Notes under the pieces: model-generated
What the model was told of the DNA's origin: nothing
What the model saw: the letters and a program-made list of their open reading frames with translations, nothing else
Databases searched by the model: none
From: Phycisphaerae bacterium
GTDB taxonomy: Bacteria > Planctomycetota > Phycisphaerae > UBA1845 > UTPLA1
Direction: 5' to 3'
NCBI GenBank assembly: GCA_030593565.1
Contig: JAUVGW010000003.1
Location: 1-46,473 of the forward strand
DNA length: 46,473 bases
Shown here: piece after piece, positions 35,102 to 44,016 of the stretch
Position numbering within the stretch: the first letter of the stretch is position 1
How the letters are laid out: each line of letters begins with the position of its first letter
Position numbers and translations under genes: made by a program

Positions 35102-36163
35102 ATGACCCAGCAGAGGGAACAATTCACGTCTGAGGAACTCGCCGTCGTGCTGAGCAACTACGACCTCGGCATTTTCTCCGGCGTCAGCGAGTTTCCACAC
35201 GGCTCCCATGCCGCGGCGAAGGTCGTCATTGCCACCGACAAAGGCCGGTATCTATTGAAGCGACGACCCAAAGGGCAAGTCGACACGCACCGCGTCGCGT
35301 TTGCGCATGCCCTCCAGGGATTCCTATTCAAGAAGAACTTCCCCCTGCCACATCTGATCGGCACGCGTGACCAGAACAACTCTATGCTCAAGTGGGGTGA
35401 TTCGATCTACGAGGTCTTCGAATTCGTCGACGGCGAACCCTATGACAAGGGTCTCGTCGCGACGTATGAGGCGGGCAAGACCCTCAGCCTTTACCATGCC
35501 CTCGTCAGAGATACCAAGCCCAAATGGGACCCGCCGCGCGGCCACTATCACGATTCAAAAAGCGTGTACGCCTCCTTCAAGCCGCTCGCCGAGACCCTCG
35601 TGAATACCGAGTCGGTCCACGGCCGAAAAGGCAAGCTGATCGAACTGATCAAACATCTCCGTGCCGCCTACGCCCGCGCCGCCAAGGCCGCCAACGACCT
35701 CGGCATGTCGAAGTGGGAGACGCAAATCGTTCACTCCGACTGGCACCCCGGCAACATGCTGTTTCGTGAGGGGCGCGTCGTCGCCGTCATCGACTACGAC
35801 GCCGCCCGCATCCAGCCGCGCGTCATGGATGTTGCCAACGGCTGCACACAATTTTCCTTCATCAGCGCGGGGCGTGACCTCTCCAAGTGGGACGAGCGGA
35901 CCGACGTTCTCCGCGCAAAACGTTTCCTTCGCGGCTACGACGAAGTCAGCGTGCTGAGCACCGCCGAATTGGAAGCTATCCCCTATCTCATGCAGGAAGT
36001 CCTGATCGCCCAAACGATTCCTCCCATTCTGAAGACGCGGACGTTTGCGGGTCTCGACGGATATCGCTTCCTCAAGGTGGTGCTCAAGAAAGTACACTGG
36101 CTGCACCATCATCGAGAGCGGTTCGAGCTCGACACCGCCGAGCAGGACGCTAACGAGCCGTAG
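35102..36163 (+). CDS. Phosphotransferase (APH / homoserine kinase-like)
   Basis: RYLLKRRPKGQVDTHRVAFAHALQGFL; catalytic VHSDWHPGNMLFREGRVVAVIDYDAARIQPRVMDVANGC. Confidence 0.85.
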   Translation: MTQQREQFTSEELAVVLSNYDLGIFSGVSEFPHGSHAAAKVVIATDKGRYLLKRRPKGQVDTHRVAFAHALQGFLFKKNFPLPHLIGTRDQNNSMLKWGDSIYEVFEFVDGEPYDKGLVATYEAGKTLSLYHALVRDTKPKWDPPRGHYHDSKSVYASFKPLAETLVNTESVHGRKGKLIELIKHLRAAYARAAKAANDLGMSKWETQIVHSDWHPGNMLFREGRVVAVIDYDAARIQPRVMDVANGCTQFSFISAGRDLSKWDERTDVLRAKRFLRGYDEVSVLSTAELEAIPYLMQEVLIAQTIPPILKTRTFAGLDGYRFLKVVLKKVHWLHHHRERFELDTAEQDANEP

Positions 36164-36217
36164 AAAGCCGCGTCAATCCTGTGACACATGCGCCTCGCCT
36201 GTGCCACGCCGACAGCC

Positions 36218-36355
36218 CCCAACGGGGGCGACGGAAACTCGACTCCGCGGGAGATCGACCGGAAAGTCCATAAACGAATACGGTTCCGTCACCCCCGTTG
36301 GGGGTTCAGATGCCGGTGTGGCACCGAACCCAGGGCTCGCTGCGCTTCGCCCTGG
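36218..36355. repeat. Cluster of inverted repeats (CCCCCAACGGGGGC / CCCCCGTTGGGGG; CCCAGGGCTCGCTGCGCTTCGCCCTGGGC)
   Basis: Self-complementary arms; GGGCTCGCTGCGCTTCGCC also occurs at about 74-93. Confidence 0.65.
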
Positions 36356-36564
36356 GCTATATTCCACCACCCCCTCCGGGGGTTCTTCCGCTCCTGTCGG
36401 GGGTTCATTCGGTTCTTTTGACCGCTTATTCGATGGGCCATCGTAGCTCCGCCGAAAGTGGCACGCACCCTCCTCGGCGATTCCCTGATCGTCTGCGAGA
36501 CAACTCAGGCCGTTCACGCTAGCATACCCGCCTCCAAACGACCGCGAAAAGAACCGACGTCAGC

Positions 36565-37290
36565 ATGGCCAAAAAACCAAAAACCAACAAAACGAAGAAG
36601 GCAGCCAACCGCGTGGGCCCCAAGACCCGCGAGTCGTTTGATGTCAGACGAAAGCGCGCCGCCAAGATCACGCGGGGCCTCCGCAGGCTCTATCCCGATG
36701 CCGATTGTGCGCTACAGCACCGCTCCGCACTGAATCTCCTCGTCTCGACGATCCTCTCCGCCCAATGCACGGACGACCGGGTCAACATGGTCACGCCCGC
36801 CCTGTTCAAACGCTACAAGACCGTGAGCGACTTCGCCCGTGCGGACAAGGCCGAACTCGAAGACATGATTCGATCGACCGGCTTCTTCCGCAACAAGACA
36901 AAGAACATCATCGGCACGGGCCGCGTCCTGACCGAACGCTTTGGCGGCAAAATCCCCGATACGATGGACGGGCTCGTCCAATTGCCCGGCGTCTCGCGGA
37001 AGACGGCCAACGTCGTCCTCGGAACCTGGTTCAAGAAGAACGAGGGATTCGTCGTTGACACGCACATCGGCCGACTGGCCCACCGTCTTGCACTCACCTG
37101 GCAGTCGCGCGACGACAAGGATGCCGTCAAGATCGAGCAGGACCTGATGGAAGTCTTCCCGCAGAAGGATTGGACCTACCTCGGCCATGCTCTTATCTGG
37201 CACGGCCGGAAGGTCTGCAACGCTCGCAAGCCGGCATGTGATCGCTGCACGCTCGCCGACAATTGTCCATCTGCACACAAATGTGATTGA
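36565..37290 (+). CDS. nth: Endonuclease III
   Basis: LNLLVSTILSAQCTDDRVNMVTPALFKRY, LPGVSRKTANVVLGTWFKKNEGFVVDTHIGRLAHRLALT; C-terminal CNARKPACDRCTLADNC 4Fe-4S cluster. Confidence 0.95.
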   Translation: MAKKPKTNKTKKAANRVGPKTRESFDVRRKRAAKITRGLRRLYPDADCALQHRSALNLLVSTILSAQCTDDRVNMVTPALFKRYKTVSDFARADKAELEDMIRSTGFFRNKTKNIIGTGRVLTERFGGKIPDTMDGLVQLPGVSRKTANVVLGTWFKKNEGFVVDTHIGRLAHRLALTWQSRDDKDAVKIEQDLMEVFPQKDWTYLGHALIWHGRKVCNARKPACDRCTLADNCPSAHKCD

Positions 37291-37298
37291 GCCGACCC

Positions 37299-37383
37299 AG
37301 TAGCGTCGGCCCCCCGTGGCCGACGGGAATTGCGTATTAGCCGTTCCTCACGAATACGTCGGCCACGGGGGGGCGACGCTACT
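37299..37383. repeat. Inverted-repeat element between convergent nth and bpt (AGTAGCGTCGGCCCCCCGTGGCCGACG arms)
   Basis: Arms 37299-37325 and 37357-37383 complementary with one mismatch; same arm family as the inner arms at 13454-13532. Confidence 0.85.
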
Positions 37384-37388
37384 GACTC

Positions 37389-38120
37389 CTACTCCGCTTC
37401 GGCATCCGCGCGCCACACGCCGTCCGGCATCAAACGCTCGTTCGGCCGGAAATCCGCCTTGTAGTTCATCTGGCGGCAGTTGCGGATGTAGTAACCGATG
37501 TACCAATAGGGCAGTCCGCGGCGAACGCACTCCTCGATTTCGCACAAGGCTCCGAAGACGCCGAGACTGCGACGGGCATGGGACGGCTCGAAGTAGAAGT
37601 AAACGCTCGACAGGCATTCCGAGCCCACATCGACGATCCCAATCGCGATGATGGCCCCCCCGAGACGAAACGTCATCTCGAGTGTTTCCGTCGGCGACGC
37701 ATACAGAAACGCCTCGAAATCGATGTAGTCGTCACTCATCGCATCGTCGTGCTGGTATTTCAGATAGTTGCGGAAAATCCGCCATTTCTGCTCGGTACAC
37801 GTCGGGCGATCGATGTCAACTCGCACGTCCGCATTGCGACGAATCGAGCGACGCTGGGACCGGCTTGGCTGAAAACCGTGCACAGGCACGCGAATCGGTA
37901 CGCACTCGCGGCAGCCGTCGCACGCCGGGCGGTGAATCGTCAGCCCGCTACGGCGGAAGCCCATGTCCATCAGGGCCTGGTGGGCCGCACCATCGAGGTG
38001 CGACACCTGCAGGAAGTGCTCCCGCGCGGGCCTATCCGGCAAATAGGGGCAGGGATGGAGTTCGCTTTCGTGCAGAATCAATGATCGCAAAGCGTCGGCG
38101 TTGTCTTCTGGCGAGTCCAC
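37389..38120 (-). CDS. bpt: Aspartate/glutamate leucyltransferase (Bpt; Ate1-type arginyl/leucyl-tRNA-protein transferase family)
   Basis: HPCPYLPDRPAREHFL, MGFRRSGLTIHRPACDGCRECVPIRVPVHGFQPSRSQRR, SSVYFYFEPSHARRSLGVFGALCEIEECVRRGLPYWYIGYYIRNCRQMNYKADFRPNE. GTG start at 38120 chosen. Confidence 0.88.
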   Translation of the reverse strand: MDSPEDNADALRSLILHESELHPCPYLPDRPAREHFLQVSHLDGAAHQALMDMGFRRSGLTIHRPACDGCRECVPIRVPVHGFQPSRSQRRSIRRNADVRVDIDRPTCTEQKWRIFRNYLKYQHDDAMSDDYIDFEAFLYASPTETLEMTFRLGGAIIAIGIVDVGSECLSSVYFYFEPSHARRSLGVFGALCEIEECVRRGLPYWYIGYYIRNCRQMNYKADFRPNERLMPDGVWRADAEAE

Positions 38121-38213
38121 ACCCGATAGGATACCATACCTGTCTCGTGTCTGCCGCTTTTTGAGACGGTGGGAGGCGCCGGAATCCGCACTTCCTTTCA
38201 GAGGGTTTGAGCC

Positions 38214-39269
38214 ATGAACCGTCATTGCCTTGTCGTCATGATCGTCATTGCGGCATTCTGCGGCCCAGCCATGGGAGCAGCGCCTCAAGTCGGCGACAAG
38301 GCGCCGGCGATCAAGGTCGCCAAGTGGATCACCAGCAAGCCGGCAAGCCTCCCGGGCGAGAAGAAGAACGACAAGCATGTTTACCTGGTGGAGTTCTGGG
38401 CGACGTGGTGCCCACCGTGTCTCAAGAGCATCCCGCACCTGGCCAAAATCCACACGAAGTACAAGAAGAACGGGCTCGTCATCATCAGCATCAGCAACGA
38501 GGAGCCCGAAACCATCGCAGCCTTCATCGACAAGAAGATGAAGATGCCTTATGCCGTCGGCAGCGACGACGACATGGCCACCACGATTGCCTGGGGCGAG
38601 AATATGGCGATCCCCAACGCCTTCATCGTCAGCGGCGATGGGATCATCCTGTGGCAGGGCCACCCGTTGTCTGACGCGATGGAGAAGACGATCGAGCAAG
38701 CATTGGCCGGTAAGTTCGACATCGAGACCGCAAAGACGGAAGCCCTGGCGTCGCGGAAGTTCGAGCAACTAATGGCGGAGTTGATGCCGGCGGTCGAGGC
38801 GAAAGACAAGGACAAGGTGTTCGATCTGCTCGATCGGATGATCGCGCTAAGGCCGCTTTCGTTGCATCCATACCTGATTAAGCGCGAGCAGATGCGCGAG
38901 TTCGGCATGGCCGAGCAGATTCCCCAATGGGAGGAGACGACGTTCACGGCCCTAAAGGACTCGCTCACGGCGATGCGCGATCTTGCCACGTTGGAGCGGC
39001 GCCGGGATATCGCCGAGCGCAACGCAAAGCTGCTGCTTCGATCGGCGCTACGAGCCAATGAGCTGTCCGACAGCCGCGACGCCGACATACTGCAACTCCT
39101 CGCGCTGATCCAGTGCGAACTCGGCATGATCGATAAGGCAATCGCAAGCCAACAGCAGGCCGTTGCCCTGGCTGCCGCCGAGGAGAAGGACCATTTCGGC
39201 AAGGTCCTGAAGTACTACCAGACCGCCCGTGAACTTGCACGGGAGGAAGAACACAAAACGCCGGGCTAG
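38214..39269 (+). CDS. TlpA-like thioredoxin-family protein with C-terminal extension
   Basis: Signal peptide; VEFWATWCPPCLKSIPHLAKIHTKYKKNGLVIISISNEE; IPNAFIVSGDGIILWQGHP. Confidence 0.9.
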   Translation: MNRHCLVVMIVIAAFCGPAMGAAPQVGDKAPAIKVAKWITSKPASLPGEKKNDKHVYLVEFWATWCPPCLKSIPHLAKIHTKYKKNGLVIISISNEEPETIAAFIDKKMKMPYAVGSDDDMATTIAWGENMAIPNAFIVSGDGIILWQGHPLSDAMEKTIEQALAGKFDIETAKTEALASRKFEQLMAELMPAVEAKDKDKVFDLLDRMIALRPLSLHPYLIKREQMREFGMAEQIPQWEETTFTALKDSLTAMRDLATLERRRDIAERNAKLLLRSALRANELSDSRDADILQLLALIQCELGMIDKAIASQQQAVALAAAEEKDHFGKVLKYYQTARELAREEEHKTPG

Positions 39270-39294
39270 GTCGTGTTTGAGAAGCCGCGAATCA

Positions 39295-39340
39295 GAGCCG
39301 GCTCGTGCCGAGCCGGTCCGGGGCGCCACGCCCCGGCTCA
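39295..39340. repeat. Repeat Y, copy 2 (double hairpin)
   Basis: GAGCCGGCTCGTGCCGAGCCGGTCCGGGGCGCCACGCCCCGGCTC; reverse-complement similarity to 15580-15623. Confidence 0.7.
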
Positions 39341-39350
39341 GACTGCGCGG

Positions 39351-39560
39351 GGTGTGGCACGGACAAGCGGGTCAGGCTGGACGACGTTGTTTCGGAAGAA
39401 GTTGTTCAATACAAGCACCCATCCGACGAAACGGAAAACGGAGCTTGTCCGTGAACGCTCCATGCTGTCAGCAGCAACGGAACACGGACAAGGATCGCCC
39501 TTGAAGCCTGTTCGGCCGAATCGCAGCCTCCCCACGGGCGATCCTTGTCCGTGCCACACC
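39351..39560. repeat. Repeat X, copy 2, with perfect 17-bp terminal inverted repeats and an internal 18-bp stem
   Basis: GGTGTGGCACGGACAAG (39351-39367) / CTTGTCCGTGCCACACC (39544-39560); CACGGACAAGGATCGCCC (39483-39500) / GGGCGATCCTTGTCCGTG (39536-39553). Confidence 0.85.
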
Positions 39561-39687
39561 TGTCCGGGAACAGTATCAACAGATGGGCAAGATTGCCCAT
39601 CCACACCTCGTCGGCCGCTACTAGACAAGCGCGTTAGAGCGATCAGCGAAGTCAATCCGAGACCGATGTGGTAGTCTGACCGCCTTC

Positions 39688-42603
39688 TTATATCAAAGCC
39701 TCCGCCACATACTCGATGGCATGCCTGGGAGAGGCGTCGGTGTGGTGTTCGACGTGCTCCCGGCAACTGAATCCCGAAACGGCGATTCGCGCATCGCCGC
39801 GTGCCCGAACGGCCGGGAACAGCCGTTCCTCACCGATCGCCTTTGCCACGTCGTAATGCTCCACCTCGTGGCCAAACGCGCCGGCCATTCCACAGCAGCC
39901 GCTGTTGATCTCCGACGCCCCGCCGCATGTGCAGGCGGACAGCACGCTCATCGCATCTTCCGTACCGATCAGCGATTTCTGGTGGCAGTGTCCGTGATAG
40001 AGCAGCGGCACTCGCCGTTCCGTGAAACGTAACGCGCCGGGGTTGTCCGCCAGCGCACCGGCGACGAAGGACTCGATCGTCTGGACCGACTTCGCAACCC
40101 GCCGCGCCGCGGGCGTTCGCACGAACTGCGGCAGCTCGTCCATCAACAACGACACACAGCTCGGCTCCGTGCCGACAATCCGGACGCCTCGCTCCGCGTA
40201 TGGGGCGAGAATGTCCACGTTGGTCTCGGCCAGCGCTCGGGCCTCGTCGAGCATTCCCTTACTGACCAGGGGCCGGCCACAACAGACTGTCGGGGGGACG
40301 ACTACGTCGCAGCCGAGCGCTTCGAGCACCTTGACCGCCGCCATCCCCACCTCCGGCGTATAGGTGTTCGTCCACGTATCCACAAAATAGACCACGGTCT
40401 TGTTTGCCCCGGACGCGCCGCCGGAACGAACCGGCCTGCGCCTCGCGAACCAGGCACGAAACGTCTCGCGTGCGAATCGCGGCGGGGCGGTGCGGCGGTC
40501 CAGCCCGTACAGGTGCTCCATGAGCACCCGCGCCGCCCGCGACTGCATGATCCAGTTGCTCAGTGGCGCGAATCGGCTCCCCCACGGCGCCATCTTGATC
40601 GACCTCGCGATCAGCCGACTCCGCCGGGGCGTGCCGAGGCGCCGGTTGCGGTGTGCCATCCACTCGGCCTTGAGCTTCGCCACATCGGTACCCGTGGGGC
40701 ATTCCGTCTGGCAGGCCTTGCAGCTCAGACACAAATTGAAGACATCATCCAAGGCCGGGTCGGACAGACCGTTCAACAGGCCGCGATTGGACAACGCGAT
40801 GCGCAACGCATTCGCGCGAGCCCGCGTGGTGTGCATCTCGTCACCCGAGGCCGCGTAGGACGGGCACATCGAGCCCACCCCGCGCTGCCGACACTGCCCC
40901 ACCCCGCTGCACATCCCCGCCAGACCGGCCATGCCCCCGTGCTCGCTGAAGTCCAGAATGGTCCGGGGTTGTTCCGACTCGAACCCGCCGCCGTACCGCA
41001 GGTTCGCGTCAATCGGGAGCGCATCCACGATCTTGCCGGGATTCAGAATGCCCTGTGGGTCAAACGTCTCCTTGACCTTCCGGAAGGCCTCGACGATTCG
41101 CCGGCCGTACATCTTCTCCAGCCACGTCGAACGAACGATGCCATCCCCGTGCTCGGCCGTCATCGTTCCCCCGTACTCGAGAACGAGTGAGCTGACGCGA
41201 TCGCCGATCCGTCGCAGCCGATCGACGTCCTTCTGTTTCTTGAGATTCAGAACCGGCCGCACGTGCAAGCAGCCGACACTGGCGTGGGCATAGTAGCCGG
41301 CCTGCGGGACGCCCTCCTCGTCCAGCAGCTTACCAAACCGCTCGATGAAATCGTGCAGCCTTGCCGGATCGACCGCCGTGTCTTCCACGAAGGCATACGG
41401 CTGGTCGTCACCCGGCTTGGACATCAGCAGGCCCAGTCCGGCCTTGCGGACATCCCACACGTCGTCCTGCTTGCGCGGATCACTAATGATAGGCCACGCA
41501 TATCCAATGGGTCGAGACTTCAAATCCGTGACCACGGCCTCCAACCGTTGTGCCAGGACGGTGGCACTCTCGTCGTACAGCTCAACGGCCAGCAGGGCCG
41601 CCGGATCACCCTCCAGAAACCACCGCCTCCGGGCCATGGCCCGGTTGGCCTTCGCCGCATCAAGAACGAGCTTGTCGATCAGCTCCACGGCGGCGGGCTC
41701 GTACCCCAATAAGACCGGCATCGACGCCAACGCAGCCGACACACTGTCAAAGTGGACGACCACCATGCCCTTGTGCCGCGGCATCGGGGACAGTCTCAGC
41801 GTCGCCCCCACCACGATCCCAAGCGTGCCCTCGCTGCCGCAGATGACGGCCTCCGGGTTGATCTTCCCGTCGCTCGTGCGGAGCCGGTCCAGTCCGTAAC
41901 CACCGTTGCGCCGCATCACGTCCGGGTAGCGCGCCGCGATCTCGTCGGCGTCATCGCGTGCTACGCTCGCCAGCACCGCCTCGCACCGCTCGGCCAACCG
42001 GTTCTCGTGCGGCGGTGCTCCACCGCCCCACGTACAGGTCGAGCCGTCCGAAAGAACCACGTCCAGTGACACCACGTGATCCACCGTTCGCCCGAACACG
42101 ATCGAGTGGGCCCCACACGAGTTGTTCGCGATCATCCCGCCGAGCGTCGCCCGGCTGCTCGTGGCAACATCCGGCGCGAAATGCAGGCCATGCCCGCTGA
42201 GCCGGGCGTTGAGTTCGTCGAGCACCACTCCGGGTTCAACGCGAGCCGCCCGCGCTTCGGGATCGACATCGAGCACGCGATTCATGTGCCTCGAAAGATC
42301 GAGTTGGATGCCGCGGTTGACCGCCCCGCCCGTCAAGCCCGTGCCGGCCCCACGCGCCGTGACGGGAACGCCGTGTTCGCCGCACACCCGAACAACCGCC
42401 GACACGTCGGCCACCGAGCGTGGCAACACGACCGCATCGGGCGTGATTTCGTAGATACTCGCGTCCGTCGCGTAGATGGCACGGTGCAGACGGTCGGACC
42501 TGACCTCACCAGAAATGCCCGCGCGCAGCCGAGCCAACAGCGCCTCGACATCAGCAGAACTCGGCGTCGTCTCGGTTGGCATGCTGCCGCGCTGACCGCT
42601 CAT
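39688..42603 (-). CDS. FAD-binding oxidase / Fe-S fusion protein (D-lactate/glycolate dehydrogenase-like: GlcD-type + GlpC-type)
   Basis: DAVVLPRSVADVSAVVRVCGEHGVPVTARGAGTGLTGGAV FAD PCMH domain; CLSCKACQTECPTGTDVAKLKAEW; C-terminal CCGRPLVSKGMLDEAR, HGHCHQKSLIG, SGCCGMAGAFGHE. Confidence 0.93.
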   Translation of the reverse strand: MSGQRGSMPTETTPSSADVEALLARLRAGISGEVRSDRLHRAIYATDASIYEITPDAVVLPRSVADVSAVVRVCGEHGVPVTARGAGTGLTGGAVNRGIQLDLSRHMNRVLDVDPEARAARVEPGVVLDELNARLSGHGLHFAPDVATSSRATLGGMIANNSCGAHSIVFGRTVDHVVSLDVVLSDGSTCTWGGGAPPHENRLAERCEAVLASVARDDADEIAARYPDVMRRNGGYGLDRLRTSDGKINPEAVICGSEGTLGIVVGATLRLSPMPRHKGMVVVHFDSVSAALASMPVLLGYEPAAVELIDKLVLDAAKANRAMARRRWFLEGDPAALLAVELYDESATVLAQRLEAVVTDLKSRPIGYAWPIISDPRKQDDVWDVRKAGLGLLMSKPGDDQPYAFVEDTAVDPARLHDFIERFGKLLDEEGVPQAGYYAHASVGCLHVRPVLNLKKQKDVDRLRRIGDRVSSLVLEYGGTMTAEHGDGIVRSTWLEKMYGRRIVEAFRKVKETFDPQGILNPGKIVDALPIDANLRYGGGFESEQPRTILDFSEHGGMAGLAGMCSGVGQCRQRGVGSMCPSYAASGDEMHTTRARANALRIALSNRGLLNGLSDPALDDVFNLCLSCKACQTECPTGTDVAKLKAEWMAHRNRRLGTPRRSRLIARSIKMAPWGSRFAPLSNWIMQSRAARVLMEHLYGLDRRTAPPRFARETFRAWFARRRPVRSGGASGANKTVVYFVDTWTNTYTPEVGMAAVKVLEALGCDVVVPPTVCCGRPLVSKGMLDEARALAETNVDILAPYAERGVRIVGTEPSCVSLLMDELPQFVRTPAARRVAKSVQTIESFVAGALADNPGALRFTERRVPLLYHGHCHQKSLIGTEDAMSVLSACTCGGASEINSGCCGMAGAFGHEVEHYDVAKAIGEERLFPAVRARGDARIAVSGFSCREHVEHHTDASPRHAIEYVAEALI

Positions 42604-42929
42604 CCGCCCGCCATTTCGTTGACAGTACGGTCCCCTGTATAGCCTCGGAGGAAGCTGCACGGAGCGTCCGTGTTCAACAGCTCACGAGGTGGAAGCGCAC
42701 CGCCGCCTCATTCAACTCGTATCGTACAACCGGTTGAGGGACCGGGCCATGCAACAAGTATCGATGCGTAGAAAGGAGCTACTCGAATGTAATGGCAGCC
42801 CTGTGCACAGGCCGGTTGTCAACGCCGCCCGTGATGCGGGCGCGCTGGCCAATGTCGACGGTGATGTCGGGACGCATCGCTGGAGTTGTCGCGACGGCCA
42901 TCCCGATGACGACACTTACCATGATGTCT

Positions 42930-43736
42930 TCAGGGGACGGATGCTCCCGGTTTGACCCGGTGCGGGCGGTGGCCACAACTGTTTTTCGTGCACTTATGAC
43001 GGCGGTGTCGATGCAACGGCTTCCCACGGGGATTCACGCATGGCGAGTCCGACTCGTCGACAACCGGGGCTTCGGCGACTCGGACATGGTCGACTTCGAA
43101 CGTGTCGGGGTTGGCTTCACCGGAGACCGGGTCGATCGCCGTGATCGTCACTTCAGCGATGCCGACATCCGACACAACCCCGAAAAAGCCCTCGATCTCG
43201 TGGTAGCTGCCGTCCAGGGGTATCTCGTTTTCAAGGACGGCGTGCGAGGTAGCGCCGTCCAGTTCGGCCACGTCTATTCGATACGCGGAGTCGAGGGCCC
43301 CGCCGTCATCGTAAACCCAGGCGCCCAGCGCGCGGACCGGCTGCTCGGATTGCGGGGTGAACGTCAAAGAGCTGAACGAAACGAGGACCGTGGCATAGAG
43401 CTTGTCCTCGAAATAGAAGCTCGGAACGTACCACTTGAACGGCATGAACGGCTCACCGTCCGGATATGCCGCGCTCAGTCCGAACTCGACATCACCGACC
43501 GGAAGCACGGTCAAGTCGGCCCCATCTGGACCCAGTTCCGGGTCTTCGAAGTCCTGAACGGCAAGCGCGCCCGCCTCCTCGCCAAATAGGGCTTCTCCCA
43601 CGTCATCCGGCGAGCCTTCTCGCTGGAAGTAGAATGCGACGTCGCCCGACACCGGTACAGCGAGGGTGATGAGGAGCAGGTGAAGGGCGATGAGTGCCGT
43701 AAGGAACATGCGGCGGGAAGCAACGGACGGAAACAT
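42930..43736 (-). CDS. Secreted protein of unknown function
   Basis: MFPSVASRRMFLTALIALHLLLITLAVPVSGDVAFYFQREGSPDD signal peptide; rest is beta-rich (FEDPELGPDGADLTVLPVGDVEFG..ALGAWVYDDGGALDSAYRIDVAELDG). Confidence 0.65.
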   Translation of the reverse strand: MFPSVASRRMFLTALIALHLLLITLAVPVSGDVAFYFQREGSPDDVGEALFGEEAGALAVQDFEDPELGPDGADLTVLPVGDVEFGLSAAYPDGEPFMPFKWYVPSFYFEDKLYATVLVSFSSLTFTPQSEQPVRALGAWVYDDGGALDSAYRIDVAELDGATSHAVLENEIPLDGSYHEIEGFFGVVSDVGIAEVTITAIDPVSGEANPDTFEVDHVRVAEAPVVDESDSPCVNPRGKPLHRHRRHKCTKNSCGHRPHRVKPGASVP

Positions 43737-44016
43737 GGCCTGCCCTTTCAAGTAATATCCGGGGGGCCAGGTGGCTCGGATCGCCTCGGAAGGGCAGATC
43801 CATATGAACGGTACGATTCACGTAACTATCTGTCAAACATGGGGATACGACGCCGCCATGTTGCCCATTTTCCCCAGGCGGCCGACATCCGACAGCTTAC
43901 CCAGCTTGACACACCAGCGTCAGAGCGGCACGCTCGACCACGATAAAACGAAACGGCCCGCCGATTGAAAGCCGGCAGGCCGTCCGGAGAAACACAACAG
44001 GTCTGACCAAATCGGT

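Noticed and set aside
42792-43589. 265-aa plus-strand ORF
   Set aside because: Antisense to the minus-strand secreted protein, which has a clear signal peptide.
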